Origin: Riptortus pedestris
Lineage: Eukaryota > Arthropoda > Insecta > Hemiptera > Alydidae
Assembly (NCBI GenBank): GCA_019009955.1
Contig: CM032232.1
Coordinates: 140,705,501-140,769,500, forward strand
Direction: 5' to 3'
DNA: 64,000 bases
Part shown: in pieces, positions 11,866 through 22,900 of the stretch
How the letters are laid out: each line of letters begins with the position of its first letter
How positions within the stretch are numbered: position 1 is the stretch's first letter
Made by a program: the position numbers and the translations under genes
The notes under the pieces: model-generated
Database searches by the model: none
What the model was told of the DNA's origin: nothing
The model's input: the letters and a program-made list of their open reading frames with translations, nothing else

Positions 11866-11995
11866 TGCAAGGAAGCTACCAATCCCTTACCATAGAGCTA
11901 CTCCGTCTTCGAGCAGCAGCGAAGGCAGTGATGACGACTCGAGGAGTACCTGGTCCAGGAGAAGTCCAACTCTCAGCCCTCCTTACTCTCGATAA
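11866..11995 (+). CDS. Candidate terminal coding exon, Ser/Asp/Arg-rich tail of unidentified gene
   Basis: A 3' splice site (GTGTTGCAG) at 11865 is followed by a 130-bp segment of clearly higher GC than its surroundings. In one frame it reads ARKLPIPYHRATP, then a serine run, then GSDDDSRSTWSRRSPTLSPP and YSR before TAA at 11993-11995. A charged, serine-rich, disordered C-terminus of this kind is common in regulatory proteins. About 1.4 kb of repeat-free AT-rich sequence follows, with AATAAA at 13427-13432, as expected for a 3' UTR. A second frame is also open through the segment, so the frame choice is an inference from composition. I do not recognise the protein and see no upstream exon in the window. 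If real, the gene starts left of the window or GALM sits in its intron. Confidence 0.4.
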
Positions 11996-13682
11996 TCTTA
12001 AATCTACAAAGTTACCAGTATTTATTATTTTTAAATTTTCTTCCACTGTCTCTTGAAAGTATTTGGAAAACCGGAAATAGATCACAGAAAACTAAATATT
12101 TAAAGTGAACTTTGATCATCTAAATGAAATATTAAATTATAAGCATGCTTTTTATAAATTTTCTTATACATACATATTCCTTAATAAGAACTAAAAGGAA
12201 AAAAAAAGTCTAATTCTGAATGATCATTAATTAAATACAAATTTATAATAGGAATATCTAAGACTAAATCTAATTACAAATTTCGAAAAAAAAACTATGA
12301 AACTATATAAAATTTCCTTAAACAATAAATAAATTTAAAATCTTTTCTACTGCAAACAAATGACTATTTTTGAAAGAAAATAATTATACAACTGTAAGAG
12401 TAATAAAAATAAATGTTCTTATTTTTTTTCCATGACTACTGAATTCTGTTAAAGAAGTATATAGAATATCATCGACTATATGAAATTTTATAGTAGTTAA
12501 CTTTCAACATAGAACTTTCTATTACGCAGTATTGGGAATTAACCCATTTAATATTGTATAAAACAAACTTATTCCATGATAATATCACGTCCCGAGTGGT
12601 TATTAAGATATGTAGTAATTGCATTGATACATTTTGTTTATATGGTTAATGTTTTCCAAAAACTTCAGGGAGATCCTGTTGTTGTGGTTTCTTATTTTCT
12701 CAAATAATGTTTAAATCTCTTATTTTTTATTTTAGAGGATTTAGAAACATTTCTAACTGTAAAAAGTGTATTAATTTAGCTCATGAATATGATTGTTTTT
12801 TTATCTCGAAATGTCATATCTAATGTCTCACATACTTAGGAAATTATAGTATGGCACACTTTTTCCAATCGCCAATGTATAAATTAATTTTAATGGCAAA
12901 GTATTTATTCCATTAGAATATATAATTTATTTTAAGTTTCACAAGTTTTACTGAAATTTTGTTTTATTTATTAATTTGTATTTTAAACATTCTAGTCAAT
13001 GAATTTAACCAAAGTTTTACATTCCTTCCACAATTTGTGGTTCAGTATAATTTGTGTGATATAATTTTTACTAGTCAATTTACCAAGTGCAATCTTAGTT
13101 TTATTTATTTATTTATTTATGTTAAAATGTGTTATTTATGTATTATATTATTTATTGATTATTGCAACATATCTAGTCCTAAATGAATACCTCATGAAAT
13201 TTTAATACTCTTAAAAGTAAATCATTTTACATTCACTTTGTAAATGAATTATGGTTGTTTTAGTTTTATTTAAAATGATTTTGTAACGAAGATAAAACAG
13301 ATAACTGAATCAGAGTAATACTCTAAACGATATTATATAAATATGTCTTTAAAATGTACCTACTTATTTTAACAAATACTCATTCAAATTAATTTAATGG
13401 ATGTGCTGTGTAATTTAATTGTTGTCAATAAAATATAGTTCAATACTTACTGATTTAATGCCCCTTGAAAACTTATACTAATTATGAATGTTCTGTCTAT
13501 TCAGGATAAATATCATTTCTTTAATTTTATTATTTATAAATTTTGTAGCATCAGAATTAGATAATTATCCATCAAGAGACAACATCTGAATGAAATTATG
13601 AGGTTTGTTTGAAATTTCATATATGAATTTGCCGGAAACGTGTTTATCTTATGAAGTAATGGTCACATTGAGGTAAAAATAT
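11996..13682 (+). other. Repeat-free AT-rich stretch, possible 3' UTR
   Basis: Unlike most of the window this stretch has no recognisable transposon copies. AATAAA lies at 13427-13432. The frame at 12959-13186 is AT-driven and not convincing as a gene. Confidence 0.35.
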
Positions 13683-14261
13683 TGTTGCGAAAATTAAATA
13701 CATGAAGGATTAGCAGAGAGAGTCGCGTATTTGGGAAGTGCGAGGTAGATCAAAGAAGCGAGAAAGAGGTCGAGCTCCTACTAGTCTCTTCCAGTTTTGA
13801 CGTCGAAGGGCCCAGCCAATTCTCCTTTGATGTATGCCGACGACCTATATAAAGAAGCGGCCAGCCGCGAGCTAGTCAGTTTCTTCTCAAGTGCTCTTAT
13901 GTACGTTCAGTGCTACAGTGGGACTTAGTGAAGTGCGGTAAAGTGTTTTTATAAGAAGAACAGTGTTGTGCCGTGACTCTGTAAGTAACATTATAGTGCC
14001 GTGTTTAAGACAGTGCAGTGCCGTCTTTTTATGTGAAGTTCAGTGACCGTGAGTGAATTATTGGACTGTGTAATAAAAAGAACAGTGACGTTATCAGTGC
14101 ATCCTGTGAGTAATAATTAAGAATAATTAACCAAGTGTATTGTGCATTGTCAAATAAATTGTGCAGTGGTAAAAACTGTGAAACTTGTGTGTGTTTAATT
14201 TTGCAATCCAAAAGAACTCTTATTAACAGCGTTTATTACTGGTTTTGTAATAAACGTAACA
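13683..14261 (+). mobile_element. Solo LTR of a gypsy-like retrotransposon
   Basis: Begins TGTTGCGAAAATTAA and ends GTAATAAACGTAACA (TG...CA), with the 4-bp target duplication ATAT at 13679-13682 and 14262-14265. A TATA box (CTATATAAAG) is near 13846. No internal retrotransposon sequence adjoins it, as expected for a solo LTR left by recombination. A second, diverged copy is inverted at 24354-24977. Confidence 0.8.
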
Positions 14262-14436
14262 ATATGTATATCCCTGGTTCTTAAATATAAGGTTGTGTTA
14301 AGGGTGTTGGTTATATTTTATTGATGAGAAGGACCAAATTCACTGTTTGTTTCTCTGATCCTTTTTCATGGGAGCAACTCCATGAAAAAGGACCAGAGAA
14401 AGGGTTCCCAGAAATCGCTCGGTTCAAGATCAATGC

Positions 14437-14930
14437 AATGGTTATTCTGTTAATGATTACCTCGATATCAGCTCTACAATAACAGGTCAGTATTATACTG
14501 AGCGTATTAGAAAACTACGTCAAGCCGTCGTGGAGAAATGTCGGGGAATGGTGACTCGAGGAGTCCTCTTCTTGCATGACAATGCACCAGCCTGCAAGTC
14601 TCGCATTGCACAAGCTGTCATTCGTGACTGCGGATTTGAACAGCTCGACCACCCGTCCTATAGCCCAGATCTAGCCATCCGCAATTTCTTTTTGTTCCCA
14701 AATTTAATGAGGTTCTTACATGGTATTTGACCACCCGAATTCCCCGAAATCAGCGACAGAAGAAAGGTTCTGAGACCAGGAAGTCCCCCCCCCCCCCCCG
14801 TGGAATCAGTATGTGGAATGGCAGGCCGCATTGATGTTAGTGGAGATTATGGTGAAAAATAATTTTTTTTTAGAATTGTGTCTATTTTTTTTTCTTTTTT
14901 AGCTTAGTTGCATAACGTTTTGATCGCCCC
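14437..14930 (+). mobile_element. Mariner transposase fragment
   Basis: Encodes a C-terminal mariner piece: STITGQYYTERIRKLRQAV, then VLFLHDNAPACKSRIAQ with the second catalytic Asp, then DHPSYSPDLA before the frame decays (AIRNFFLF in place of the usual APSDYxLF, so the third Asp is lost). The N-terminal domain is missing and a C-run interrupts the 3' part. Inactive relic. Confidence 0.75.
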
Positions 14931-15219
14931 TCGTATATGCTCACACATGCGCACATATATATTGTTTATTTAAGCATGCTTCCGTACCAGATAAAACCTC
15001 CACTCCATGTTGGAATGATGACATTGTATTACATAAAATTAATTACCTGGCTCATATATTCTTCTGATGTTTTGGCTTATTAATGGAATCGAATCCATTT
15101 GTGAGCCGTCACCATCCACCCAATATAAAGATGTTGATTAACATAATTGCTGAATAAGTGGTGGCCATATTGATTATTCTACAGTCAGAGGTATCTAACA
15201 GTCACAATTAGTATTTAGA

Positions 15220-16060
15220 ATGGAGCAGTACATAGCCCAATCGGTCATTTTATCTGCGTCGCTTGTATTCAGAGTTTCCCCCTTCGCTTTTACTGATGGA
15301 GTATTGCCAGACAACAAATACAAATATATATACTCGATCACAGCATGCGTGGCACACACGACCATCAGTCATATCTGCCCTATTGTGTTTGGACATGCAA
15401 ACCAAATAAATTGTACTGAGGGATATTTCAGGTTTCTTTATTTTACATTATTTCTAATGCTGATGTTTTGTATTCTTCAATGGATATTTTGAAAGACGAT
15501 GACAGGATTTTAGATCAAATTAATATTAACCTGAAGAAAGAATATTCCAGAATGACAATTTTCCATTTATTATGTCCCATTATCCTCGGGATGGCTTTAG
15601 AAATATTTACGTATTTCGGAAGAATTTATGATTTGATACTTTTTAGATTTTTGCTTAACTCTTCCAACTTATGTATATCTTTAGTTTCGGAACAGTTTAT
15701 TAAATTTAAATTATTTATTAACGTCCAATTTTATGCAACTAAGGCTAATAAGGACGGGGTATCTACAGGTCACCTCCCTATTCTAGCCAGGGTGGGACTA
15801 AGGCTTTTATTTAATGAATTCCGTCACTAAATAAATTCTTACTACCCAGGCGGGGATCGAACTCGCCACCCTAGGTTTACCATTGTGAGATTATGGTCAA
15901 CGCGTTAACTCACATGGCTAACCTGAGCCCCTGAACAGTTTATTCTGTTCGAGGATTCTGTTAATAAAATATTCTACTTACTAAGGGAAGATACTGAGTT
16001 ACGTTTCTCGTCTCCGAAAAAAGCCGACCAATTATTTTCTATTTGATACTATATCATAAG
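15220..16060 (+). pseudogene. Decayed gustatory-receptor-like first exon, split by a SINE
   Basis: Hydrophobic, receptor-like frames read ASLVFRVSPFAFTDGVLPDN and FLYFTLFLMLMFCILQW. A frameshift near 15480-15490 then leads to ILKDDDRILDQININLKKEY, TYFGRIYDLILFRFLL and SLVSEQFI. There a SINE (15702-15932) interrupts the frame. The frame resumes exactly after the duplicated target GAACAGTTTATT as EQFILFEDSVNKIFYLLRED and KKADQLFSI, then a stop. Alternating membrane segments and position immediately upstream of two Gr first exons suggest an old Gr first exon. I cannot align it to a named receptor, so the family call is an inference. Confidence 0.55.
15702..15932 (-). mobile_element. tRNA-derived SINE inside a Gr-like exon
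   Basis: Minus orientation. The 12-bp target duplication GAACAGTTTATT (15690-15701 and 15933-15944) is perfect. The box-B-like GAGTTCGATCCCCGCC is read on the minus strand near 15850. Confidence 0.9.
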
Positions 16061-16489
16061 TTGTACTTATTTTCCCGAATGATTAACAAGGCTTATTCCT
16101 GCCAATTGTTGATGTATATGTCATTAATGTATGGCGCTTCTTTACTTTTCTTATACGATCTGTCTTTCATATGTTAGGGTCGGGAAATACTGACGTCAGC
16201 TACAAGAGGTTGGCATACGCCAGAGGGTGCGTGGGCTTGTATTATATATTTGTTATATGGGGAATATGCTCTACTTGTCGCCATTCATCAGTAATGGTTT
16301 GTATTGCAATTATTTTATACACTTAGAATTCTGTATTCACCTTATAGTCACTTTTAGTTCCTCCAAATGAGCAAAGAACAATACCCAAAAATATCACAAA
16401 GGAATTCTTCATGAAAGAAATTCAACTAGAGTGCTTCACGTTAAAAAATTTTACTCATGAATCTGATACGCTTTTCTGGAATTATTTTT

Positions 16490-16920
16490 GTTTATGTTTG
16501 GGGTTTGAAGCATATTATTTTATCGTACGAGTATTTTATGATTATGTATTACACTATTTTCGTAAAATAATCTTATGTTTTGTTTGCCAAACGGTATTGT
16601 TCAGTGCATATATATTGAGGGAAAAGACATTTTCTCGATGATCTATTGAATATAATCCTTATTGCTCTTATCTGAAATTTAAATATTAAAATATGACTTT
16701 TAGAGTTCCTCCAATGCATAACGCCACACGTTATTCGACTACGGAAATAATCATAGTATATTTGTAATAGAGTTTTCATTTGAAGATATTTTATAACACA
16801 TTTTAATAAAAAGCAAAGTGGCTTTAGTTTCTTACTTAATTCTTTAATTTGTAGTGAATGGCAGCCGTTGAATTCAATGACAATCCTCAGCAATTATCAT
16901 GTTGTTATTGATCATGGCTT
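16490..16920 (-). mobile_element. LINE fragment, second copy
   Basis: Same family as 3340-3835. Minus strand 16573-16893 encodes LKPLCFLLKCVIKYLQ, YYDYFRSRITCGVMHW and ILIFKFQIRAIRIIF. It ends just upstream of the first intact Gr exon. Inactive. Confidence 0.65.
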
Positions 16921-17008
16921 CCTTTGAAAGATTATTGAGTATGAATCAATAGTTGATGCATTAATACTAATGATAATTTGTGTTGGCCTTAAAACATCAG
17001 TGCCCGAT

Positions 17009-17875
17009 ATGGCGAGATTGGAAGTCAATCCATTCCTTCGGAAAATCATATCAGCTTGGAAATATTATGGTTTATTTCCTTATTACTTTAAACGATCTGA
17101 TTTATTACTTTCACCAATTTGGATTTTAGTTTCAATAATACTGCTTATTTTCACCCTAATATGCTTTATAATAAACTTATTTCTTCTGACACAAAATGAA
17201 GTTAAGAAAAAGCCATTTTTGATCGTGTCGGTCATAAATATTACATTATTTCTCACATACAGGCACATAAATGTTTATCGCATTAGTCAAGTTGTTATAA
17301 ATGTGATATATATTCTTATTAAAACTGAGGAATATTTGAAAAAAATGGGGTTTACAATGAAAATTAAGATATTCCCTTTCAGAGCTATAACTGTCATGGC
17401 TGTATTTATGGGATCATTTTTAGTTGAGTGTTATTTTGTCAATAAAGTGAAAATATTAATAAAGATTTTGTTTGTGCGTTTTATCCTCATGCTTTGGCAT
17501 ATTTCCGTTTTAATGCCTGTAGACATCCTGAGCCTTCTACATCTGCATTTAAGATATTTACGAACCTCTTTGGAGTCGATGGACATCACGAAGCCTTTCG
17601 CATCTCACAGACTGGAAGCTCTTGTAGATTGCTACGATAGTCTAATGACTGCTTCTGATGAGCTCAATGACTATATGGGATATGATTTCTTCGTCTACAT
17701 TTCGGTGCTGTTTGTGAAATTCCTTGGACTGTGCAACTCCTATATATATTCAAAAGGGATGGAAGATACGCACCTTACCAGGGAACACAATATTTATGTT
17801 TTCATTACGGAAAACATTATAGGTTTTTACATCATATATATTATGTTACGCCAGTGTGAAGGAGTCCTCAAAGAG
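17009..17875 (+). CDS. Gustatory receptor first exon A (289 aa), probably spliced to shared 3' exons
   Basis: Seven-transmembrane chemoreceptor-type protein for the membrane of taste or other sensory neurons. The exon encodes roughly the first six membrane segments: hydrophobic stretches include ILVSIILLIFTLICFIINLF (residues about 37-56), AITVMAVFMGSFLVECYF and FIITEN-type segments near the end. HRLEALVDCYDSLMTASDEL aligns by eye with HSLESLLTSFDNLYLSCGIL of exon B. It ends LLKE-type ...GVLKE at AAAGAG|GTAAGC in phase 0, which fits the shared exon at 25118. I start at 17009 (MARLEVNPF); an in-frame ATG 39 bp upstream also exists. With the shared exons the protein would be 392 aa, close to B (394). 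No C-terminal exons of its own are visible before exon B. No stop or frameshift within it. Confidence 0.75.
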
Positions 17876-17969
17876 GTAAGCAATCACCGCTACTTGGCCT
17901 ATAAATAATAATAAATATATAGATACATAGTTCTATTTAAATCGGTTTATTTTAATTTAGCGGCGTAAT

Positions 17970-18105
17970 TGTAGCAGATCTCCTTTAAAAGAGGTTGTAC
18001 TCATATAGCGATTTTTAAAAAATTTCCTAAAATGTCAATCAATCCTATCTAGGAAAAGATGAATATGAGGTCCGTTCAAAATATTATATATATATTTATA
18101 ATCTA
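17970..18105 (-). mobile_element. TA-HINE 3'-end fragment
   Basis: Degenerate 3' end in minus orientation (GTAGCAGATCTCC, GAGGTTGTACTCAT, GAGGTCCGTTCAAAA). It is followed by a plus-oriented copy. Confidence 0.55.
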
Positions 18106-18399
18106 CTGTTTGCTGTTGTATAACAACATTTATATTTTCAAAATAATAGAAGTTCTATACTGTTTTTCGAACGGAAGTATAATAACGGAGATATTTCATA
18201 TTTTCGAAATTCCCCCCCTAACCCCCTAATCTTGGTTAATAATTAAGACAATGAAAAAACGTATAAATAGCATAAATAGAAAATTAAATTTGCAATAGAA
18301 TTGGTTCCATGCTCTTTTTCGATGCGACTTATAATAACAGGCATATATCGAAATTTGGTTACGATCAATCAAAAGTAGTGACAACTAGAGCGATAACAG

Positions 18400-18442
<43 letters not shown>

Positions 18443-18446
<4 letters not shown>

Positions 18447-19530
18447 GGGTTGCTAGCAAAAACACCACTAGTCAAAAAAACTGAAAAATGAGTTTGAGAT
18501 CAGTGGCGGCTCGCGTATAGACACTGGTGAACTGCAGCACCCCCAATTTCCACTTAATATTACCTATAACGTTTAATATAATGAGCCTTTTTTTTTTTTA
18601 TTTAATCCTTTCTTTATACTTGTATAATATATAATCTTTAATCTTAATGCAGTAACCATCCCCCAGTTTATGAAAAAAAGTTACAAAAATCTTTGTATGG
18701 AACTGTTAGCTTCACAGTTCCAGCGGCGAGGTGTTTGACTGTTGTGCGTATGCGCACACAGGCAGCTCCACAAGTGAGAGAGAGCACTATCGTTCCCGCA
18801 GTGCCGAGCTAAGGCTAAACATTTTCTGGAGCAGCACCCCCACTAATTTTAGCTACGAGCCGCCACTGTTTGAGATGCCATTATGTAGTGTAGAGTATTA
18901 CTCATATACTGATACAATCAAAATCGACAAAAACACTTCTCGTCGGACTATTTCGGGAGTTAAAAATACTGTGATTCCGCAATAACCCCACTAACAAGGA
19001 ACGCTTCGACTAAGGACGTTCTTCAACTTGCTGACTAGCTGGGCCATACTGCAGCAAGGAGTTGCACACGAGACTGTTGGCCCCTTGTTGCAGCAGCCGA
19101 CTCGTCTGGTCTAGACAACGATGACAATAGTGATGCATGTGAAGATTGATTTTACGGAAGTTATTGTACTCGTTATTCATCATTTTGCTTCACAATTTTT
19201 CATTTTCTTTCTACAATTTTAAATCAAATTAACAAGTGACTCAATATGCCGAATACCATGTTTTCTACATGATTATGTTATCTATATGATATTTGATTTC
19301 TAGGTTCTTTGTTGAATTCCACCATAACCCCATTAGTCCAGAACATTCTTCTTCCCCACCGAAAGAGGATATATTTGATCATCTGTAAATTAGATAAAAT
19401 TCCTGATCCCGAAGGTGTTTATTAAATAAATATCATAATTTTACTCCCTCATGGAATGAAGATAAACGTTTTTTTAATTTACCAAAAAAATGTTTTTTTG
19501 ACTAGAGGGGTTTTTACTTGCAACCCTTCA
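18443..19530. mobile_element. Non-autonomous TA-target DNA transposon inside the (TA)n tract
   Basis: Imperfect terminal inverted repeats of about 38 bp: TGAGGGGTTGCTAGCAAAAA at the left against inverted TGAAGGGTTGCAAGTAAAAA at the right, both running on to CTAGTCAAAAAAAC. Flanked by TA. The ends resemble pogo/Tc1-like elements. No transposase frame; about 710 bp once the nested hAT element is removed. Confidence 0.7.
18501..18868. mobile_element. hAT-type MITE nested in the TA-target transposon
   Basis: Starts CAGTGGCGGCTCG and ends CGAGCCGCCACTG, with a perfect 8-bp target duplication TTTGAGAT at 18493-18500 and 18869-18876. 368 bp, no transposase. Confidence 0.9.
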
Positions 19531-19917
19531 TATATATAGTTTTAAACGGACCTCATTTCCGTCATCTCTGGGGTAGCATCGATAGATATTTGAGAAACAT
19601 TTTTGAAAACCGCGTCATGAGTACAACCTCAATAGCTGATTTCCCCCTCCCAGGCAAATCTGCTGGATACGAGCGTGCATTTCATTACTATAAATATAGT
19701 CATAGCCTGAGCAATTTGACGGTGAACCTCATTCTGACAGCCGATTCTTAATAATCATGTTTCCCTTGACAAATATGACATATCGGCCGCTAGGGTCATT
19801 ATGTCAATTTCCATGTAACGACTTTCTCTTAGGGGCTATTAGCTTGTCAGAGGGTGTCAACAAGCGTTTTTCTTCTCCAAGAGCAGCAAAGGTGGGGCAG
19901 GTGATCGACCAGGCAAG

Positions 19918-22900
19918 ATGGCGAGTGTGTCAGTAGTCAAAGGGAGGTTCAGCAAAGCACATGCTGAGATAAGCCAGCTGCCATTCTGGTTGGGAGTCTT
20001 TCCGTTCCGTTTCAAAGGGTCCAAGTTCCACCTGTCGATCACATGTTTCACACTTTCGGCCATTTACATAGCTGCCATGACCATACTGGTTGTCATAGTT
20101 ATTTACAAACCCGCCAACTTCTATCTAGTCAACAGGCTTGTTCATCTCGTCTACATCGGCCAGCATATGTCCATAAGGCTGTCACTTTTCACAAATATTT
20201 TTTGGCTTCTTATCAACAGGGATTTACTCGACAAAATGATAACGCTTTTGAACCACGTAGACTTATTTTTGATGAATCAAGGGGAATCGTTGGCGTACGA
20301 GATCAATTATTTGGAAGAAATCTGCTTCATGCTTTATTTTACGGGGCTCGGTACTACTCACGTGGCGAACAGGGAGCTCGACGTCAAGACTTACATAAAA
20401 GCCGTTACGTACTACTCTTCCGTCTTGTCACTCTTTGTCTGCGCGAGTCATTTTAGGAGATCTGTTCGCTTGTTGTCATCCGGTTTTGCGACGCTGCAGA
20501 AATGCTTGGAGACTAAGAAGCGGATCAGCAACCACAGCCTGGAGTCGCTGCTAACCAGCTTCGACAATTTGTATTTGAGCTGCGGGATCCTCAACAAGCT
20601 GTATGGCCCGCAAGCTTTGGTTATCTCCTTCAACAGCTTTCTCTTGTGTACTGCCAACAGCTACTTCATTTACCAGTCTTACGCCTTGCAAGAATCATAT
20701 TGGGAAAACGTCCTGAGAGTCGGCTGGCTTTTGACGTTCGCTTTGATAGGCAATCAGATTGTCTCGCCCTGCGCAGCTATAACCAAACATGTAAGTCTAT
20801 TAAATGAATATTTGAACACGTTGCTCGTGGACTGCAAGGCTACTAGTACAAGCGGTTAATAATGATCCGGGTTCCTGGACACAGTTGAATATAAGGTAAA
20901 GGTGTGGCTGAAATGCTACAAAGTGGATGCGAGCGATCAAGGCAGCACCAAGTTGATCAATCTAGAGGAGAGTCGCAAAATGGGAAATCAGTGGTCAAAA
21001 TAGACCATAGATTATTGGCTAAGGTCATCGTGGAAGTCTACGTCAAGTTGACCAACAAATATTTTTTCCTCACACAGAATTTATTTAAAATTGGCCTACT
21101 TGTTTCGTGACCTGCATACCACCTCTTCATTCCCTTTAGTTGAATTAAATTATTTATTTATTTACGTTCACTTTATGCTACTATGGCTAATTGGGACAGG
21201 TTATCTACAGATTACCTCCCTTTTCTAGCCAGGGCGGAAATAAAGAATTTATTAATGAGTCCGTCACTAAATAAATTCCTATTGCCCAGGGCAGGAACTC
21301 GCTACTCTTGGCCAACCACGTGAGATTGAGACCAACGCTTTAACTCTCGCGGCCAACCTGAGCCCCTTCCCTTTTGTTATGAAGTTGACCCTCTTCTTTT
21401 ACACCTGTTGAAACTAACCTTCCGCAATGGGGATTGTAAAAGGGGACATGCACTTCATAACTTAAAGTAATGGCCCCTGAAGAGGAGACCACGAAACATA
21501 TAGGTCAATTTAATCGGGTCACCTTTTGTACTGAATGTGGAAAGCATATTTGCTGACCAAGGAGGATGGCAGGTTCAAACAGCTGATAACTGGAGAAGAA
21601 TAGGACCAAACAAATCTTACTTAGGCTGTGCGTACAGGAAACAATTACTCTAAGATGCCAGCCTTCAGCAAACTCCCCCTTTTACTCATTACACTACGTA
21701 CATTACAACAATAAGCCAATATATCATGAAACGTGTTATTCTAAGCCCAAATCGAAAATATTGTTTTCAACGGGCATTTATTATGTGAGATATATGAAAA
21801 TAAGTTGAAGTCAACAAATTCAGTTTTTACTTTTAATACTGCAAAAAAGGTTAATTTGATCTCTACCACGCTAGATTTTAACCGTTTCATTTAATTTAAA
21901 ACCCCCTTCTTCTACTTATCAGTGTTTAATTTAAAACAGAAAATATATGGTGAGATAGGATCATTAGTGTCATGCCAACGTGTGAGAAATCAGCTCAGTT
22001 GACGCAGCCCCTGCGTGATGTATTATTTGTCTAACTCAAATATTAACCCCGTTATTTTTATTTTTTAATCTGTTGTTAATCCCCACATATAGTCAATGTT
22101 CACTTAGGGTAACTATATGGATATGTTATTTACTTGAATTGATATTGTGGTAAATTATATTATTTTTCTTGAATTGACAATAGAATTTTGTTGAAGATTT
22201 ATTTTTAGTCTCTGGCTATTCATACATTTGTCAATCTGAACTTTTCATAGAACTTGAACCACCATCATTGATAAAATTCCAATTTGAATGTTGCAGAAAA
22301 TGTTCTGGTTAGTAATTTACGGCAGATAGGAAATGCATCAGTTGTGAAATGATTTTGTTATTATTTTTATTGTAGGGGATTAATATTGTTTGCTTGAATT
22401 GATCCCTAATTCAATAAAATAGCTCAGTTATCTGAGCCCATGATCTATTTTAGAGCCACTTGAAAAGAAAGATGAAAAAATAGAGAATGAAGTACTACTT
22501 TGAAAAGAACAGGAACACTTCGCAGTGATTACCCAATCATTGTGTTTCTTATGTTATTATATATGATATTGTTCAAAATTAATTATTGCCCACGCCAATG
22601 GCGTCGCTAAAAAGTCCCCAGGACCGGCATTCGCAATACAGGTAGAATTTTTTAAAATCTACGTGCACCGATGTTTCTGTGCTTCAATAATAAATAAATA
22701 AATTGATTTTTTAGTTAGTTTGGTAATTAGAATGGACAATTAAAAAGCATTTTGATTCTTCTATAAGCTTGTAAGCCTATACCAAAGAAAAAAAAAAGAA
22801 AAAGAGAAACAACCACGGAAGAAAATGGCGTATTAAATCCAGAAATGCCAAAGTTAAACCATTCCAAATTCTCAGTTTTGCGATTGAATTTTTGACCCCT

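Larger units (their letters stand above)
18110..19665 (+). mobile_element. TA-HINE copy interrupted by nested transposons
   Basis: Left part 18110-18442 holds CGGAGATATTTC, the C-run block, CAACTAGAGCGATAACAGAC and (TA)n. Right part 19531-19665 resumes with TATATATAG, AACGGACCTCATTTCCGTC and GTCATGAGTACAACCTC, with a degenerate 3' end. A 1.09-kb TA-target transposon sits between. Confidence 0.75.

Noticed and set aside
12959..13186. 75-codon frame as a small gene
   Set aside because: Composition follows the AT-rich background, with no motif, no homologue recognised and no start context. It is probably 3' UTR.
16970..17008. Upstream ATG as the start of Gr exon A
   Set aside because: In frame, but it adds 13 residues (MIICVGLKTSVPD) with no match to exon B. 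The ATG at 17009 gives a length close to Gr-B. Not excluded.
20043..20456. 137-codon frame in exon B
   Set aside because: Shadow of the Gr-B reading frame; the in-phase frame carries the receptor features and the consensus donor.
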